DNA of 64,000 nucleotides from Bradyrhizobium nitroreducens (GCF_002776695.1 NZ_LFJC01000003.1:769588-833587), one strand, 5' to 3'; counted from the first letter of the stretch, positions 16,540-29,037 are shown. Translations and numbers: made by a program. Notes: a model not told the origin generated them from the letters alone.

Positions 16540-17769
16540 CTAGCCGCCGACGTCGGCGCTGATCACGTCGCCGAACAGCTCCCACTTCTCGCCCTTGAAC
16601 TTCTCGAGCCGGAGCTGGCTGATGGGTGCAAAGTCGGTCGGCGAGGTGTTGATCTGGATTCCGGGCAACAGCACTTCGGTGCGGAAGTCCTTCAGGCTGG
16701 CCGCCTGCTTCATGACGTTCGCGCGGGTGAGGTCGTCGCCGCACTGCTTCAACACCTGGACCAGGGTCTGCGCCACGCCGTAGCCGACGATGGTGCCATG
16801 GTCGAGCTTGTCGCCCTCGGGGAAGTACTTGTTCATGAAGGCCAGGAAGTCCTTCATGCCGGGGTCGTTGTTCCACTCGGGATCGGAAACGTCCTTGAGA
16901 TAGTCCGCGGAAATGATGTCCTGGGCATTCTCGAAGCCCGCGGGCTTGAGCACGCTGCCGACCGACGCCGAGACGTTGTTGAGGAAGTGCAGCGGTTTCC
17001 AGCCGATCTCGGCGTTCTTCTTGATCGCCTGCGCCGCGAATTTCGGCGTCGTGATGTTCATGAAGACGTCGGCACCGGTCGACTTCAGCTTCACGATGTG
17101 ATTGTCGATGGTCGGCTCGGAGGTCTCATAGCTCTCCTCCATGACGATCATCGAAGCGGCCTTGGCGCCGAGGCCGTCCTTCAGGCCCTTCAAATAGTCC
17201 TTGCCGTAATCGTCGTTCTGATAGAGCACGGCGATCTTGGCGTCCGGCTTGTTCTTCAACAGCCATTTCGCATAGATCTGCGTTTCGCTCTGGTAGTTGG
17301 GTTGCCAGCCCATGGTCCATGGGAAGTCCTTGGGGTCGTTCCACTTGGTGGCGCCGGTGGCGACGAAGAGCTGCGGCACCTTCTTGGAGTTCATGTATTT
17401 GTGAATCGCCGAGTTTGGCGGCGTGCCGAGCGAGTTGAAGATGAACAGCACCTCGTCGCTCTCGACCAGCTTGCGCGCCTGCTCGACGGTCTTCGGCGGC
17501 GAATAGCCGTCGTCATAGGAGATGAAGTTGATCTTGCGGCCGTTGATGCCGCCCTCGTCGTTGATCTTCTTGAAATAGGCGGCCTCGGTCCGCCCGATGA
17601 TGCCGTAGGCGGAGGCCGGTCCGCTGTAGGGCATGATGTTGCCGATCTTGATCTCCGTATCGGTCGCGCCGGTATCGTATTTCTTCTGGGCCGATGCGGT
17701 GGAGGCCGAGGCCGCAATGAGCGCAAGCGCCAGTGATGCGGCCGCAAGTTTGCCGGTGACAGCGGGCAT
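16540..17769 (-). CDS. Liv-type ABC transporter substrate-binding protein, paralogue 3
   Basis: A 409-residue periplasmic binding protein (Peripla_BP_6 family). It has a signal peptide of about 27 residues ending ASASTASA before QKKYDTG, then the ligand-binding start TEIKIGNIMPYSGPASAYG. Family members bind branched-chain amino acids, aromatic acids, urea, or fatty and dicarboxylic acids. It is the last of three tandem paralogues with near-identical N-terminal blocks (QKKYD-G, NIMPYSGPASAYG, GGINGRKI). Each has its own terminator, so this one probably also has its own promoter in the gap 17770-17876. The adjacent pim genes suggest a dicarboxylate or fatty acid ligand, but this is inference. 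Confidence 0.88.
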   Translation of the reverse strand: MPAVTGKLAAASLALALIAASASTASAQKKYDTGATDTEIKIGNIMPYSGPASAYGIIGRTEAAYFKKINDEGGINGRKINFISYDDGYSPPKTVEQARKLVESDEVLFIFNSLGTPPNSAIHKYMNSKKVPQLFVATGATKWNDPKDFPWTMGWQPNYQSETQIYAKWLLKNKPDAKIAVLYQNDDYGKDYLKGLKDGLGAKAASMIVMEESYETSEPTIDNHIVKLKSTGADVFMNITTPKFAAQAIKKNAEIGWKPLHFLNNVSASVGSVLKPAGFENAQDIISADYLKDVSDPEWNNDPGMKDFLAFMNKYFPEGDKLDHGTIVGYGVAQTLVQVLKQCGDDLTRANVMKQAASLKDFRTEVLLPGIQINTSPTDFAPISQLRLEKFKGEKWELFGDVISADVGG

Positions 17770-17876
17770 TCCTATCTCCCTATTTTCTTGGTGTGTGTGC
17801 GTCCCTTTTTTTGTCTTGATTGTTTTTGGCGGCGCGGCCGCAATTCAATACGATTTGGCCAACGGCTTCAACAGAA

Positions 17877-17903
17877 AGCCCCCGCGACGGGGTCGCAGGG
17901 GCT
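17877..17903 (-). terminator. Rho-independent terminator after second binding-protein gene
   Basis: AGCCCCCGCGAC pairs with GTCGCAGGGGCT (one mismatch) around GGG, giving a 12-bp stem. On the minus strand it is followed by TTTCTG. It lies about 110 bases after the stop at 18011. Confidence 0.8.
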
Positions 17904-18010
17904 GCGTCTTTAGTAGTCAGCGGCGGCAGGGCTCTCGTGTGCGACTGCGAGAAGGTGCGGCTGTCTTGAGTTGTTTGACCAATCCGGGTGCGATTTTGAG
18001 TTGCGTCGCG

Positions 18011-19240
18011 TCAATGATCCATCTCGCTGGAGATGATGTCCCCGATCAGCTCCCATTTCCGGCCCTTGAAGCGCATCATCTGCAGCTGCTCGATCGGGGC
18101 GAAATTGTCCGGCGCGGTGTTGATCTTGATGCCGGGCAGCAGCGTGTCGGGCTCGAAATCCTTCAGGGAGGCGGCCTGCTTCATGACGTTCTCGCGGGTG
18201 AGGTCGTCGCCGCACATCTGCAGCACCTTCACCATGGTCTGCGCGGCGGCATAGCCGAACACGACGCCGGCATCGAGCTTGTTGGCCTTGGGGTCGTACT
18301 GCGCGAGGAAGTTGTAGAACCGCTTCATGCCGTCATCGGCATTCCACTGCGGATCGGAGCCGTCCTTGGTGTAGGTCGCCGACAGGATGCCTTGTGAGAT
18401 CTCGAGACCGGCCGGCTCGATCACCCCGCCGACGGAGGCCGAGACGTTGGAGACGATGTAGACCGGATGCCAGTTGATCTCCGCCGCCTTCTTGATCGCC
18501 TGCGCGGCGAATTTCGGCGTGGTGATGCTGATGAAGACGTCGGCGCCCGAGGCCTTCAGCTTCACGACGTGCTCGTCGATGGCGGGCTCGGACGTGTCGT
18601 AGGGCTCTTGCAGCACGATCATCGAGGCCTTGGCGCCAAGGCCGTCCTTCAGCCCCTTCAGGTAATCCTTGCCGAAATCGTCGTTCTGGTAGAGCACGGC
18701 AATCTTCCCGTCCGGCTTCTCCTTCATGATGTACTTGGCGTAGATGCGCGCTTCGCTGGCGTAGCTCGGCTGCCAGCCCATGGTCCAGGGATACTGCTTC
18801 GGGTCGTTCCACTTCGAGGCGCCGCTTGCCACGAACAATTGCGGCACCTTCTTCTCGTTCATGTATTTGCGGATGGCGCTGTTGGTGGAGGTGCCGAGCG
18901 AACCGAACACCAGCAGCACCTGGTCGCTCTCGACCAGCTTGCGCGCCTGCTCCACCGTCTTCGGCGGCGAATAGGCGTCGTCATAGGAGATGAACTTGAT
19001 CTTGCGGCCGTTGATGCCGCCCTCGGCATTGACCTTGTTGAAATAGGCTTCTTCAGCCTTGCCGATCGCGCCATAGGCCGAGGCCGGACCGCTATAGGGC
19101 ATGATATTGCCAATTCTGATCTCGGTATCGGAAGCGCCGCTGTCGTATTTCTTCTGCGCCAGCACCTCGCTGCTGCCCATCGCAGTGCACAACGCGACGA
19201 CGGCCAGAAGCGCCGCAACCTGAAATCGAACGGCAGTCAT
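18011..19240 (-). CDS. Liv-type ABC transporter substrate-binding protein, paralogue 2
   Basis: A 409-residue periplasmic binding protein and close paralogue of its two neighbours. The signal peptide (MTAVRFQVAALLAVVALCTA, ending around SSEVLA) precedes the shared QKKYDSG block and IRIGNIMPYSGPASAYG. I chose the ATG at 19240, which has GGGAG 4 bases upstream. An overlapping ATG at 19243 is also possible, and the longer frame to 19303 would displace the signal peptide. It is bounded on both sides by hairpin terminators, so it is at least partly an independent unit. It probably supplies a different ligand specificity to the same LivHMGF membrane complex. The ligand is unknown. Confidence 0.88.
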   Translation of the reverse strand: MTAVRFQVAALLAVVALCTAMGSSEVLAQKKYDSGASDTEIRIGNIMPYSGPASAYGAIGKAEEAYFNKVNAEGGINGRKIKFISYDDAYSPPKTVEQARKLVESDQVLLVFGSLGTSTNSAIRKYMNEKKVPQLFVASGASKWNDPKQYPWTMGWQPSYASEARIYAKYIMKEKPDGKIAVLYQNDDFGKDYLKGLKDGLGAKASMIVLQEPYDTSEPAIDEHVVKLKASGADVFISITTPKFAAQAIKKAAEINWHPVYIVSNVSASVGGVIEPAGLEISQGILSATYTKDGSDPQWNADDGMKRFYNFLAQYDPKANKLDAGVVFGYAAAQTMVKVLQMCGDDLTRENVMKQAASLKDFEPDTLLPGIKINTAPDNFAPIEQLQMMRFKGRKWELIGDIISSEMDH

Positions 19241-19304
19241 CATTCTCCCACCCCGAGTTGGCTCGACGCCGCATTGAACAAGATTGGCGTGTGTCGTCAA
19301 CAAA

Positions 19305-19332
19305 AAGCCCCCGCGATCGTTCGCGGGGGCTT
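19305..19332 (-). terminator. Rho-independent terminator after first binding-protein gene
   Basis: AAGCCCCCGCGA and TCGCGGGGGCTT form a perfect 12-bp stem around TCGT, followed on the minus strand by a T run. It lies about 28 bases after the stop at 19361 and separates paralogue 1 from paralogue 2. Confidence 0.9.
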
Positions 19333-19360
19333 CTCGGGGCCGGACTATGACGTCAGCGTG

Positions 19361-20596
19361 TCACTCGGAAGCGACGTCGCCGCTGATGATCTCGCCGAAC
19401 AGTTCCCACTTCTCGCCCTTGAAGCGCTGCATCTGGAGCTGGGCGATCGGGGCGAAGTCGGTCGGGCTGGTGTTGATCTTGACACCGGGCAGTAGCGTAT
19501 CCGGCGCAAAGTCCTTCAGGCTCGCGGCCTGCTTCATGATGTTGGCGCGGGTGAGATCGTCACCGCACATCTCGAGCACCTTGGCGAGGGTTGACGCAGC
19601 ACCATAGCCATAGACCATGCTGGTGTCGGACTTGTCGGCGCCGGGCATGTACTTGTCGACGAACTCGTTCCACTTCTTCATGCCGGGATCGTTGGCCCAC
19701 TGGGGATCGGTGGAATCCTTGGCGTAAGCCGCCGACAGCACGCCCTGCGCGTTCTCGAAGCCGGCCGGCTTCATCACGCTGCCGACCGAGATCGACACGT
19801 TGGTGAGGATCTGCAGCGGCTTCCAGCTGAGCTCGGCCGTCTTTTTGATGGTCTGGGCCGCGAACTTCGGCGTGGTGTAGATCAGCAGCACGTCGGGATT
19901 GGCCGCCTTGATCTTGACGATGTGGCCGTCGATCGAGGGCTCGGACACCTCATAGCTCTCCTCCATGATGATCATGGACGAGGCCTTGGCGCCGAGGCCG
20001 TCCTTGGTGCCCTTGAGGTAGTCTTTGCCGAAATCGTCGTTCTGATAGAGGATCGCGATCTTGGCGTCGGGCTTCTCCTTCATCAGCCATTTCGCGTAGA
20101 TATGCGCTTCGCTCTGGTATGAGGGCTGCCAACCCATGGTCCAGGGGAAGTTCTTCGGATCGTTCCACTTGGTGGCGCCGGTGGCGACGAACAGCTGCGG
20201 GATCTTCTTGGCGTTGAGATATTTCTGGATCGCGCTGTTCGAGGGTGTGCCGAGCGGATTGAACACGGCCAGCACCTCGTCGCTCTCGACCAGCTTGCGC
20301 ACCTGTTCGACGGCCTTCGGCGGCGAGTAGCCGTCGTCATAGGTGACGAAGTTGATCTTGCGGCCGTTGATGCCGCCCTTGTCGTTGATCATCTTGAAAT
20401 AGGCTTCTTCGGTCTTGCCGATGACGCCATAAGCCGACGCCGGACCGCTGTACGGCATGATATTGCCGATCTTGATCTCGGTATCGGACGCGCCGGTGTC
20501 GTATTTCTTCTGGGCGAGTGCTGCGCCGGAGGTGAGAGTGGTGGCCGCCGTTGCCGTGACCAGCGCGGCGGCTCGCAGTGTTCTTCCAAAGTTCAA
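19361..20596 (-). CDS. Liv-type ABC transporter substrate-binding protein, paralogue 1
   Basis: A 411-residue periplasmic binding protein with a signal peptide of about 28 residues (hydrophobic core AALVTATAATTLTSGAALA, then QKKYDTG). The mature part opens TEIKIGNIMPYSGPASAYGV and continues with GGINGRKINFVTYDDGYSPP. It follows livM by only 30 bases, so this is the paralogue directly cotranscribed with the transporter genes, and a strong terminator follows it. A lower copy number of the downstream paralogues from this promoter would be expected. The ligand is probably an organic acid used by the adjacent pim pathway, an inference from position. Confidence 0.88.
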   Translation of the reverse strand: MNFGRTLRAAALVTATAATTLTSGAALAQKKYDTGASDTEIKIGNIMPYSGPASAYGVIGKTEEAYFKMINDKGGINGRKINFVTYDDGYSPPKAVEQVRKLVESDEVLAVFNPLGTPSNSAIQKYLNAKKIPQLFVATGATKWNDPKNFPWTMGWQPSYQSEAHIYAKWLMKEKPDAKIAILYQNDDFGKDYLKGTKDGLGAKASSMIIMEESYEVSEPSIDGHIVKIKAANPDVLLIYTTPKFAAQTIKKTAELSWKPLQILTNVSISVGSVMKPAGFENAQGVLSAAYAKDSTDPQWANDPGMKKWNEFVDKYMPGADKSDTSMVYGYGAASTLAKVLEMCGDDLTRANIMKQAASLKDFAPDTLLPGVKINTSPTDFAPIAQLQMQRFKGEKWELFGEIISGDVASE

Positions 20597-20626
20597 TTCG
20601 GTCTCCTTCTCTAATTCAACTGGTTT

Positions 20627-21646
20627 TCAGTTCTTCCTGAGCTTGCCGGCGAATTGCTGGCCCAGGATCGCGATCTGCCTTGCGCCGTGCGGCACGAGGT
20701 AGATGACGAGGAACAGCAGCACGCCGAACACGGCGCCGGAGAGGCCCTTGGAAATGCTCTCCGCCATGTTCGGCACGAAGATGATGAAGGCCGCACCGAC
20801 GAACGAGCCGGGCAGCCAGCCGACGCCGCCGACGACCATGCCGAGGAACAGCGAGATCGCCAGCGTGATGGTGTAGCTGTCGGGAGCGACGAACTGCACC
20901 GCAATGGCGCCCAGCGAACCGGCAACGCCGGTGATCGCCGCCGACACGCCGAAAGCCAGCGTCTTGTAGCGGGAGACGTTGACACCCATCGAGGACGCCG
21001 CGATCTCGTTGTCGCGGATCGCCATGAAGGCGCGGCCGGACCTCGAGCGCAACAGGTTCACCGAAAGGAGGTAGATCGCGACCGTCACGATGAGGGTGAA
21101 GTAGTACAGCCAGGTGTCCTGCGACATCGGCAGACCGAACGGCGCGTCCGGCTTGGTGACGACGAGGCCCTGCACGCCGCCGGTCCAGTGTTCCAGGAAG
21201 TTCAGCTTCAGGAGCTGCGGCATCGCGGTGGCGAGCGCGAAGGTCGCGAGCGCGAGATAGACACCCGACAGCCGCAGCGCCGGCTTGCCGAACAGGTACC
21301 CGAATCCGAAGCAGACCGTCGCGGAAATCGGAATCGTCAGCGCGTAGTTGATGTTGGCGTGCTCCATCAGCACCGCCGACGTATAGGCGCCGACGGCGTA
21401 GAAGGCGCTCTGGCCGAGCGAGAACTGGCCGCTTCCGCCGGTCAGGATGTTGAGCGCCAGCACGGCGAGCCCGTAGATCAGGAGCATCGTCATCTGGAAG
21501 ATGATGAAGTTCTTGACGAACATCGGCACGAGCAACAGCGCCGCCAGCACCACCAGCGAGGTGCCGGTACCCAGCGTCATGGCTCGCTTCGGAACGGCCT
21601 CGACGGCCTGGTGGCCTTCGGCAACGACTTCTTCTGCTGCGCTCAT
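20627..21646 (-). CDS. livM: Liv-type ABC transporter permease (LivM)
   Basis: A 339-residue inner-membrane permease with around nine hydrophobic segments and the family stretch GGSGQFSLGQSAFYAVGAYTSA near the first third. A 25-residue hydrophilic N-terminus (SAAEEVVAEGHQAVEAVPKR) precedes the first helix. The ATG at 21646 lies 2 bases beyond the stop of livH, giving coupled translation. An alternative TTG two codons earlier would overlap livH. With LivH it forms the channel for the acid bound by the three downstream binding proteins. Unlike the transporter at 2996-6541, this one is not fused to its ATPase. Confidence 0.9.
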   Translation of the reverse strand: MSAAEEVVAEGHQAVEAVPKRAMTLGTGTSLVVLAALLLVPMFVKNFIIFQMTMLLIYGLAVLALNILTGGSGQFSLGQSAFYAVGAYTSAVLMEHANINYALTIPISATVCFGFGYLFGKPALRLSGVYLALATFALATAMPQLLKLNFLEHWTGGVQGLVVTKPDAPFGLPMSQDTWLYYFTLIVTVAIYLLSVNLLRSRSGRAFMAIRDNEIAASSMGVNVSRYKTLAFGVSAAITGVAGSLGAIAVQFVAPDSYTITLAISLFLGMVVGGVGWLPGSFVGAAFIIFVPNMAESISKGLSGAVFGVLLFLVIYLVPHGARQIAILGQQFAGKLRKN

Positions 21647-21648
21647 GA

Positions 21649-22527
21649 TCAAACTCGCTTGACGATTTGCCGGCCGAACAGGCCAGCGGGTTTGACGACC
21701 AGGACGGAGATGATCAGCGCGAGCGCGATCGGGAGTTTCAGCTCGTTGCCGACGCCGGGGATGTAGGTGCCGGCGAGGTTCTCGAAGACGCCGACCAGGA
21801 AGCCGCCGACCACGGCGCCGAACGGGCTGGAGAGCCCGCCGAGCACCGCCGCGGCGAAGCCGTAGATCAGCACGCCGCCCATCATGTTGGGCTCCAGGAA
21901 CACGACCGGTGCGATCAGCATGCCGGCGATCGAGCCGATCGCGGTCGCCATGCCCCAGCCGAGCGCGATCATCCAGCTCGTGTTGATGCCGACGAGCCGG
22001 GCCGATTCAGGCACCGAGGCTGCGGCCCGCATCGCAAGGCCGATCCGCGTGTACTGGAAGAAGAAGTAGAGGCCGAGCAGCAGCAGCACGGTGACGCCGA
22101 TCATGCCGGCCTGGTGGGTCGAGATCAGCTGGCTGCCCAGGAACGGCGCGGAGCCGAACGGGGTCGGGTACTGCTTGATGGTGAAGTCCCAGATCAGGCC
22201 CGCCGAGGAGTTGATGATCGCGAACAGTGCGATGAAGCCGGCGACGTTGGTCAGCACCGGCGCCTTGGCAAGCGGCTTGAACAGGATGCGCTCGATCGCG
22301 ATGCCGGCGACGAAGGAGAATGCCAGCGTGATCACGAAGGCTGCCCAATAGGACACGCCCCACTGCATCAGCTGCCAGGAGATGAAGGTCGAGAACATCG
22401 CCATCTCGCCTTGCGCGAAGTTGAGATGGTCGATGGCCTGGTAGATCATGACCACGGCGAGCGCCATGCAGGCATAGATCGCGCCCGTGGCGATGCCGGC
22501 CAGGACCTGGTTGGTGAACAGCTCCAT
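21649..22527 (-). CDS. livH: Liv-type ABC transporter permease (LivH)
   Basis: A 292-residue inner-membrane permease of standard LivH length with about eight hydrophobic helices. Family stretches are AGIATGAIYACMALAVVMIY at the N-terminus, HLNFAQGEMAMFSTFISW after it, and GGVLIYGFAAAVLGGLSSPF late in the protein. It lies 13 bases downstream of livF and 2 bases upstream of livM, in one operon led by the IclR gene. The N-terminal FAQGE motif is the common signature of this permease group. Substrate is not determined by the permease sequence. Confidence 0.9.
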   Translation of the reverse strand: MELFTNQVLAGIATGAIYACMALAVVMIYQAIDHLNFAQGEMAMFSTFISWQLMQWGVSYWAAFVITLAFSFVAGIAIERILFKPLAKAPVLTNVAGFIALFAIINSSAGLIWDFTIKQYPTPFGSAPFLGSQLISTHQAGMIGVTVLLLLGLYFFFQYTRIGLAMRAAASVPESARLVGINTSWMIALGWGMATAIGSIAGMLIAPVVFLEPNMMGGVLIYGFAAAVLGGLSSPFGAVVGGFLVGVFENLAGTYIPGVGNELKLPIALALIISVLVVKPAGLFGRQIVKRV

Positions 22528-22540
22528 TGTGCCGGCTCCC

Positions 22541-23250
22541 TCAGTAACCCAGATAGGATTTGCGGATTTCTTCGTTGTTCGCGATGTCCTTGGCGTTGCC
22601 CGACATCACGATGCGGCCGGTCTCGATCACATAGGCCTGGTCGGCAAGCTCGAGCGCGAGCTGGGCGTTCTGCTCGACCACCAGGATCGACACCTTGTCC
22701 TCGCGGTTGATCTTGCCGAGGATGCCGAACAGGTCGCGCACCACCAGCGGCGCGAGGCCGAAGGACGGCTCGTCCAGCAGCATCAGCCGCGGCCGCAGCA
22801 TCAAGGCGCGAGCGACCGCGAGCATCTGCTGCTCGCCGCCGGAGAGCGTGCCGGCCTGCTGGGTGTGGCGCTGCTTCAACACCGGAAAATGCGCATACAT
22901 GCGCTCGATGTCGGAGACGATGCCGGCGCTGTCCTTGCGGGTGATGGCCCCGAGCTGGAGATTCTCCTCCACCGTCATGGTGGTGAAGGTGCCGCGGCCC
23001 TGCGGCACATGGGCGATGCCGAACCGCACGATGCTTTCGGTCGAGCGGTTGTTCAGCGGCTTGCCGTCGAACTCGATGCCGCCGGTCGAGCGCACCATGT
23101 TGCAGATCGCGCGCAGCGTGGTGGTCTTGCCGGCGCCGTTGGCACCGAGCAGCGTCGTCAGCGAGCCCTCGTTGAGCGAGAAGGACAGGCCGTGGAGCGC
23201 CTGGACCTGGCCGTAATAGGCGCGCAGGTCCTTGACGTTGAGCAGCGTCG

Positions 23251-23254
<4 letters not shown>
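22541..23254 (-). CDS. livF: Liv-type ABC transporter ATP-binding protein (LivF)
   Basis: A 237-residue ATPase. Walker A is GANGAGKTT (about residues 37-45), the signature is LSGGEQQMLAVARAL, and Walker B is LMLLDEPSFGLAP, followed by the H-loop region. The start overlaps the stop of livG by 4 bases. It ends with KSYLGY, the usual LivF C-terminus. It energises transport together with LivG on the cytoplasmic face of LivH-LivM. Length and motifs are typical, with no sign of degeneration. Confidence 0.92.
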
Positions 23255-24048
<794 letters not shown>

Positions 24049-24114
24049 CTCGTCTCGCTCACGTCGTTCAGTGAGCGAAGGGGCGATGCGAACCGCTCCC
24101 GACGTTGACAAAGC

Positions 24115-24981
24115 CTATCTGATCCCCTCGGCCACACGAGCAACTTTCCCTCCTGATTTCAGCTTTTTGCTGACGTCTTTTTTGGAATGCGGCATCAGAC
24201 CCCCGAGCGCCGCTTCGATGTTCCTTACCATCGCTAAGAGACGCGGTCCAATGTCGTTGATCAAACGCTCTTCCGTGAAGCGGAATGCGGGCGCGCCGCA
24301 GTTGAACGCGTAAGGTCCGGTTCCGTCGTTGAGCTTGAGCGCGACGCCCGCGGCGCCGATATCGTCGTGCCAGTCGCCGACCGAAATCGCAAAACCGTAT
24401 TTCGCGACGGTCTCGCCGGAGCGTTCCAGCCCGTCGCGCATCTTCGGCCAGCGGCTGCCGTAATGTTCGCGCAACAGGCGCGACAGCTCCGCGCGGTCCG
24501 CGTCGTCGAGTGCCCAGAAATAGGCCCGGCCCATCGCGCTGGTTGCAATCGGCACGCGCGAGCCGACGTCAAGTTGAACGCCGACCGTTTCGCTGCCGCG
24601 GCTCTGTCCGAAATAGATCATGCTGTGACGATCGCGGCCGCCGACGGCGACGGCGCCGCCAGTCGCGCGCATCACATCCTCGCGAAACGGCTCGGACAAA
24701 TGCCGAACACCGAGATTGGCGAGCGCCGCGTAACCGAGCGACATCGCGGCGGGTGTGAGCTGGTACTTCTCGAAGCGGGGAACCGGCGCGAGATAGCCGA
24801 GCTTGGTCAAGGTGTAAGTCAGCCGCGAAACCGTCGGCTTCGGCAGGTTGGTGCGCGCCGCAATCTCCTGATTGCCGAGCAGGCCGTCATTGGGGTGGAA
24901 GGCTCGCAATACGTCCAGTCCGCGGGAAAGCGCGACGACGAAATTCCGATCTGTCGCAGTCTTCTTTCCTGTACGCTTCAT
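24115..24981 (-). CDS. IclR-family transcriptional regulator
   Basis: A 288-residue regulator with an N-terminal winged HTH (RNFVVALSRGLDVLRAF, then QEIAARTNLPKPTVSRLTYT) and a C-terminal effector-binding domain (about residues 100-265, with VGVQLDVGSRVPIATSAMGR). The start was set at the ATG at 24981, because the frame continuing to 25083 would run through the promoter region. IclR-family proteins often control aromatic and dicarboxylate catabolism (PcaR, PobR types). It stands between the transporter operon, read in the same direction, and the divergent pim operon. The 19-bp palindrome at 25049-25067 is its probable operator, making it a candidate regulator of both units. Confidence 0.9.
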   Translation of the reverse strand: MKRTGKKTATDRNFVVALSRGLDVLRAFHPNDGLLGNQEIAARTNLPKPTVSRLTYTLTKLGYLAPVPRFEKYQLTPAAMSLGYAALANLGVRHLSEPFREDVMRATGGAVAVGGRDRHSMIYFGQSRGSETVGVQLDVGSRVPIATSAMGRAYFWALDDADRAELSRLLREHYGSRWPKMRDGLERSGETVAKYGFAISVGDWHDDIGAAGVALKLNDGTGPYAFNCGAPAFRFTEERLINDIGPRLLAMVRNIEAALGGLMPHSKKDVSKKLKSGGKVARVAEGIR

Positions 24982-25048
24982 CCCTGATCTGCTTCTTGCG
25001 CGGAGTCGTTGACAAGCCACGTGCTTCAAAATAACCCTGCCGTCAAGA

Positions 25049-25067
25049 TGCGGAATTAAATTCCGCA
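25049..25067. promoter_or_regulatory. Perfect 19-bp palindrome, candidate IclR operator
   Basis: TGCGGAATT-A-AATTCCGCA has perfect 9-bp arms. It lies 68 bases upstream of the IclR start and 46 bases upstream of the pimF start. IclR-family operators are commonly GGAAT/ATTCC-type palindromes, so binding by the adjacent regulator is likely. Confidence 0.7.
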
Positions 25068-25112
25068 CCGCGAAATCGAACAAAAGTTAATCCCCACCAA
25101 GGAGGGAACACC

Positions 25113-27209
<2,097 letters not shown>

Positions 27210-27230
27210 TGGGAGCTCGCACTCTCGGCG

Positions 27231-27333
27231 TCATTCCGGGACGGCCCACAGGGCCGTGCCCGGAATCCATTTCGCCTCCGGGTGCGCTGCCTGATGGATT
27301 CCGGGCTCGCGACTTCGTCGCGCCCCGGAATGA
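27231..27333. repeat. REP-like palindrome (CCGGAATGAC family) in the pimF-pimA gap
   Basis: The left module starts TCATTCCGGG and ends CCCGGAATCCAT; the right module starts ATGGATTCCGGGCTCGCGAC and ends GCGCCCCGGAATGAC. The two modules are inverted relative to each other. It fills most of the 133-base gap between two operon genes. Confidence 0.85.
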
Positions 27334-27342
27334 CCACTGAAT

Positions 27343-29037
27343 GTGATGCAGAAAATGACCCATCCTGGCGAACAGTTTTACCCCGCGGGCGTGCGGTGGG
27401 ACGATCCCATCGTCCAGGGCTCGCTGCCCGACCTCCTGGCAAAAGCTGCGGCAGATTACGGCCCGCGCACCGCGCTGGAATTCCGCGACCGTCCGATCAC
27501 CTACACTGAACTCGCAGCTCAGGCCGAGCGCGCAGCGGCGGCGTTCCTTCGCGCAGGCATCGGCAAGAACACCTCGGTGGCGCTATTCCTCGGCAACACC
27601 CCCGATCATCCCGTCAATTTCTTCGGCGCGCTGAAGGCTGGCGCCCGCGTCGCGCATCTCTCCCCGCTCGACGGCGAGATCGCGCTGACGCACAAGGTCT
27701 CAGATTCCGGCTCGCGCCTGCTCGTCACCTCGAATCTCCAGGCGCTGCTGCCGACCGCGCTGAAGTTCCTGGACAAGGGCCTGATCGACAAGCTCGTCGT
27801 CTGCGAAGATGATGATTGGGGCAAGGTCGGCACGCCGCAGGCGGCGATCCCCAGCGATCCCCGCATCGTCACCTTCAAGACCTTCGTCGAGGGCGCCACC
27901 GCGCCGGCGCAATGGCCGTCCGTGACGGCCGACGACGTCGCGCTGCTGCAATATACCGGCGGCACCACCGGCCTGCCCAAGGGCGCGATGCTGACACACG
28001 GCAATCTCACCTCGGCGGTGTCGATCTACGATGTCTGGGGCAAGCCGTCGCGCGCCGCGCGCGGTGACGTGGTCGAGCGCGTGATCTGCGTGCTGCCGCT
28101 GTTCCACATCTACGCGCTCACCGTGGTGCTGCTGTCCTCGCTCAGCCGCGGCAATCTGATCTCCATCCATCAGCGTTTCGACGTCGAAGCCGTGATGCGC
28201 GACATCGAGGTCAAGCGCGCCACCTATTTCCCGGGCGTGCCGACGATGTGGATCGCGATCGCGGCGCTCCCGGATCTCGACAAGCGGGACTTCTCCTCGC
28301 TCGCGACGATCGGCTCCGGCGGCGCGCCGCTGCCGGTGGAGATCGCCAATTTCTTCGAGCGCAAGGTCGGCAAGAAGCTGCGCAGCGGCTGGGGCATGAC
28401 CGAGACCTGCTCGCCCGGCACCGGCCATCCGCCCACCGGCCCCGACAAGCCGGGCTCGATCGGCCTGATGCTGCCGGGCATCGAGCTCGACGTCGTTGCG
28501 CTCGACGACCCGAGGCGCGTGCTGCCGCCGGGCGAGGTCGGCGAGATCCGGATCAAGGGCCCGAACGTCACCAAAGGCTACTGGAACAAGCCGGAGGGAT
28601 CCACGGACGCCTTCGTGGACGGCCGCTTCCTCACCGGCGACATCGGCTATGTCGACACCGACGGCTATTTCTTCCTGGTCGACCGCAAGAAGGACATGAT
28701 CATCTCCGGCGGCTTCAACGTCTATCCGCAGATGATCGAGCAGGCGATCTACACCATTCCGGGCGTGCACGAGGTGATCGTGCTCGGCATCCCCGACCAG
28801 TACCGCGGCGAGGCAGCGAAGGCCTTCATCAAGCTGAAGCCGGGCGCAAAGCCGTTCTCGCTCGAGGAGCTGCGCACGCAGCTCGCCGGCAAGCTCGGCA
28901 AGCACGAATTGCCGGCTGAGGTCGAATTCGTCGCCGATCTGCCGCGCACGCCGGTCGGAAAATTGTCGCGCCACGAATTGCGCCAGCAGCAGAAGCCGTC
29001 ACAATCCAACCCACTCGCATCAGGAGGTCGTTCTTGA
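27343..29037 (+). CDS. pimA: Acyl/dicarboxylate-CoA ligase (PimA-like)
   Basis: A 564-residue AMP-forming CoA ligase that activates a carboxylic acid with ATP and CoA. The P-loop-like motif is [19 protein letters not shown] (about residue 205), the adenylate motif is [11 protein letters not shown], and the C-terminal hinge and lysine region includes [17 protein letters not shown] and [12 protein letters not shown]. Order and neighbours match PimA, which activates medium-chain dicarboxylates and fatty acids in R. palustris. Three in-frame starts (GTG 27343, ATG 27346, ATG 27355) are possible and none has a strong Shine-Dalgarno, perhaps because the preceding repeat displaced it. Exact substrate range is inferred. 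Confidence 0.87.
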   Translation: MMQKMTHPGEQFYPAGVRWDDPIVQGSLPDLLAKAAADYGPRTALEFRDRPITYTELAAQAERAAAAFLRAGIGKNTSVALFLGNTPDHPVNFFGALKAGARVAHLSPLDGEIALTHKVSDSGSRLLVTSNLQALLPTALKFLDKGLIDKLVVCEDDDWGKVGTPQAAIPSDPRIVTFKTFVEGATAPAQWPSVTADDVALLQYTGGTTGLPKGAMLTHGNLTSAVSIYDVWGKPSRAARGDVVERVICVLPLFHIYALTVVLLSSLSRGNLISIHQRFDVEAVMRDIEVKRATYFPGVPTMWIAIAALPDLDKRDFSSLATIGSGGAPLPVEIANFFERKVGKKLRSGWGMTETCSPGTGHPPTGPDKPGSIGLMLPGIELDVVALDDPRRVLPPGEVGEIRIKGPNVTKGYWNKPEGSTDAFVDGRFLTGDIGYVDTDGYFFLVDRKKDMIISGGFNVYPQMIEQAIYTIPGVHEVIVLGIPDQYRGEAAKAFIKLKPGAKPFSLEELRTQLAGKLGKHELPAEVEFVADLPRTPVGKLSRHELRQQQKPSQSNPLASGGRS

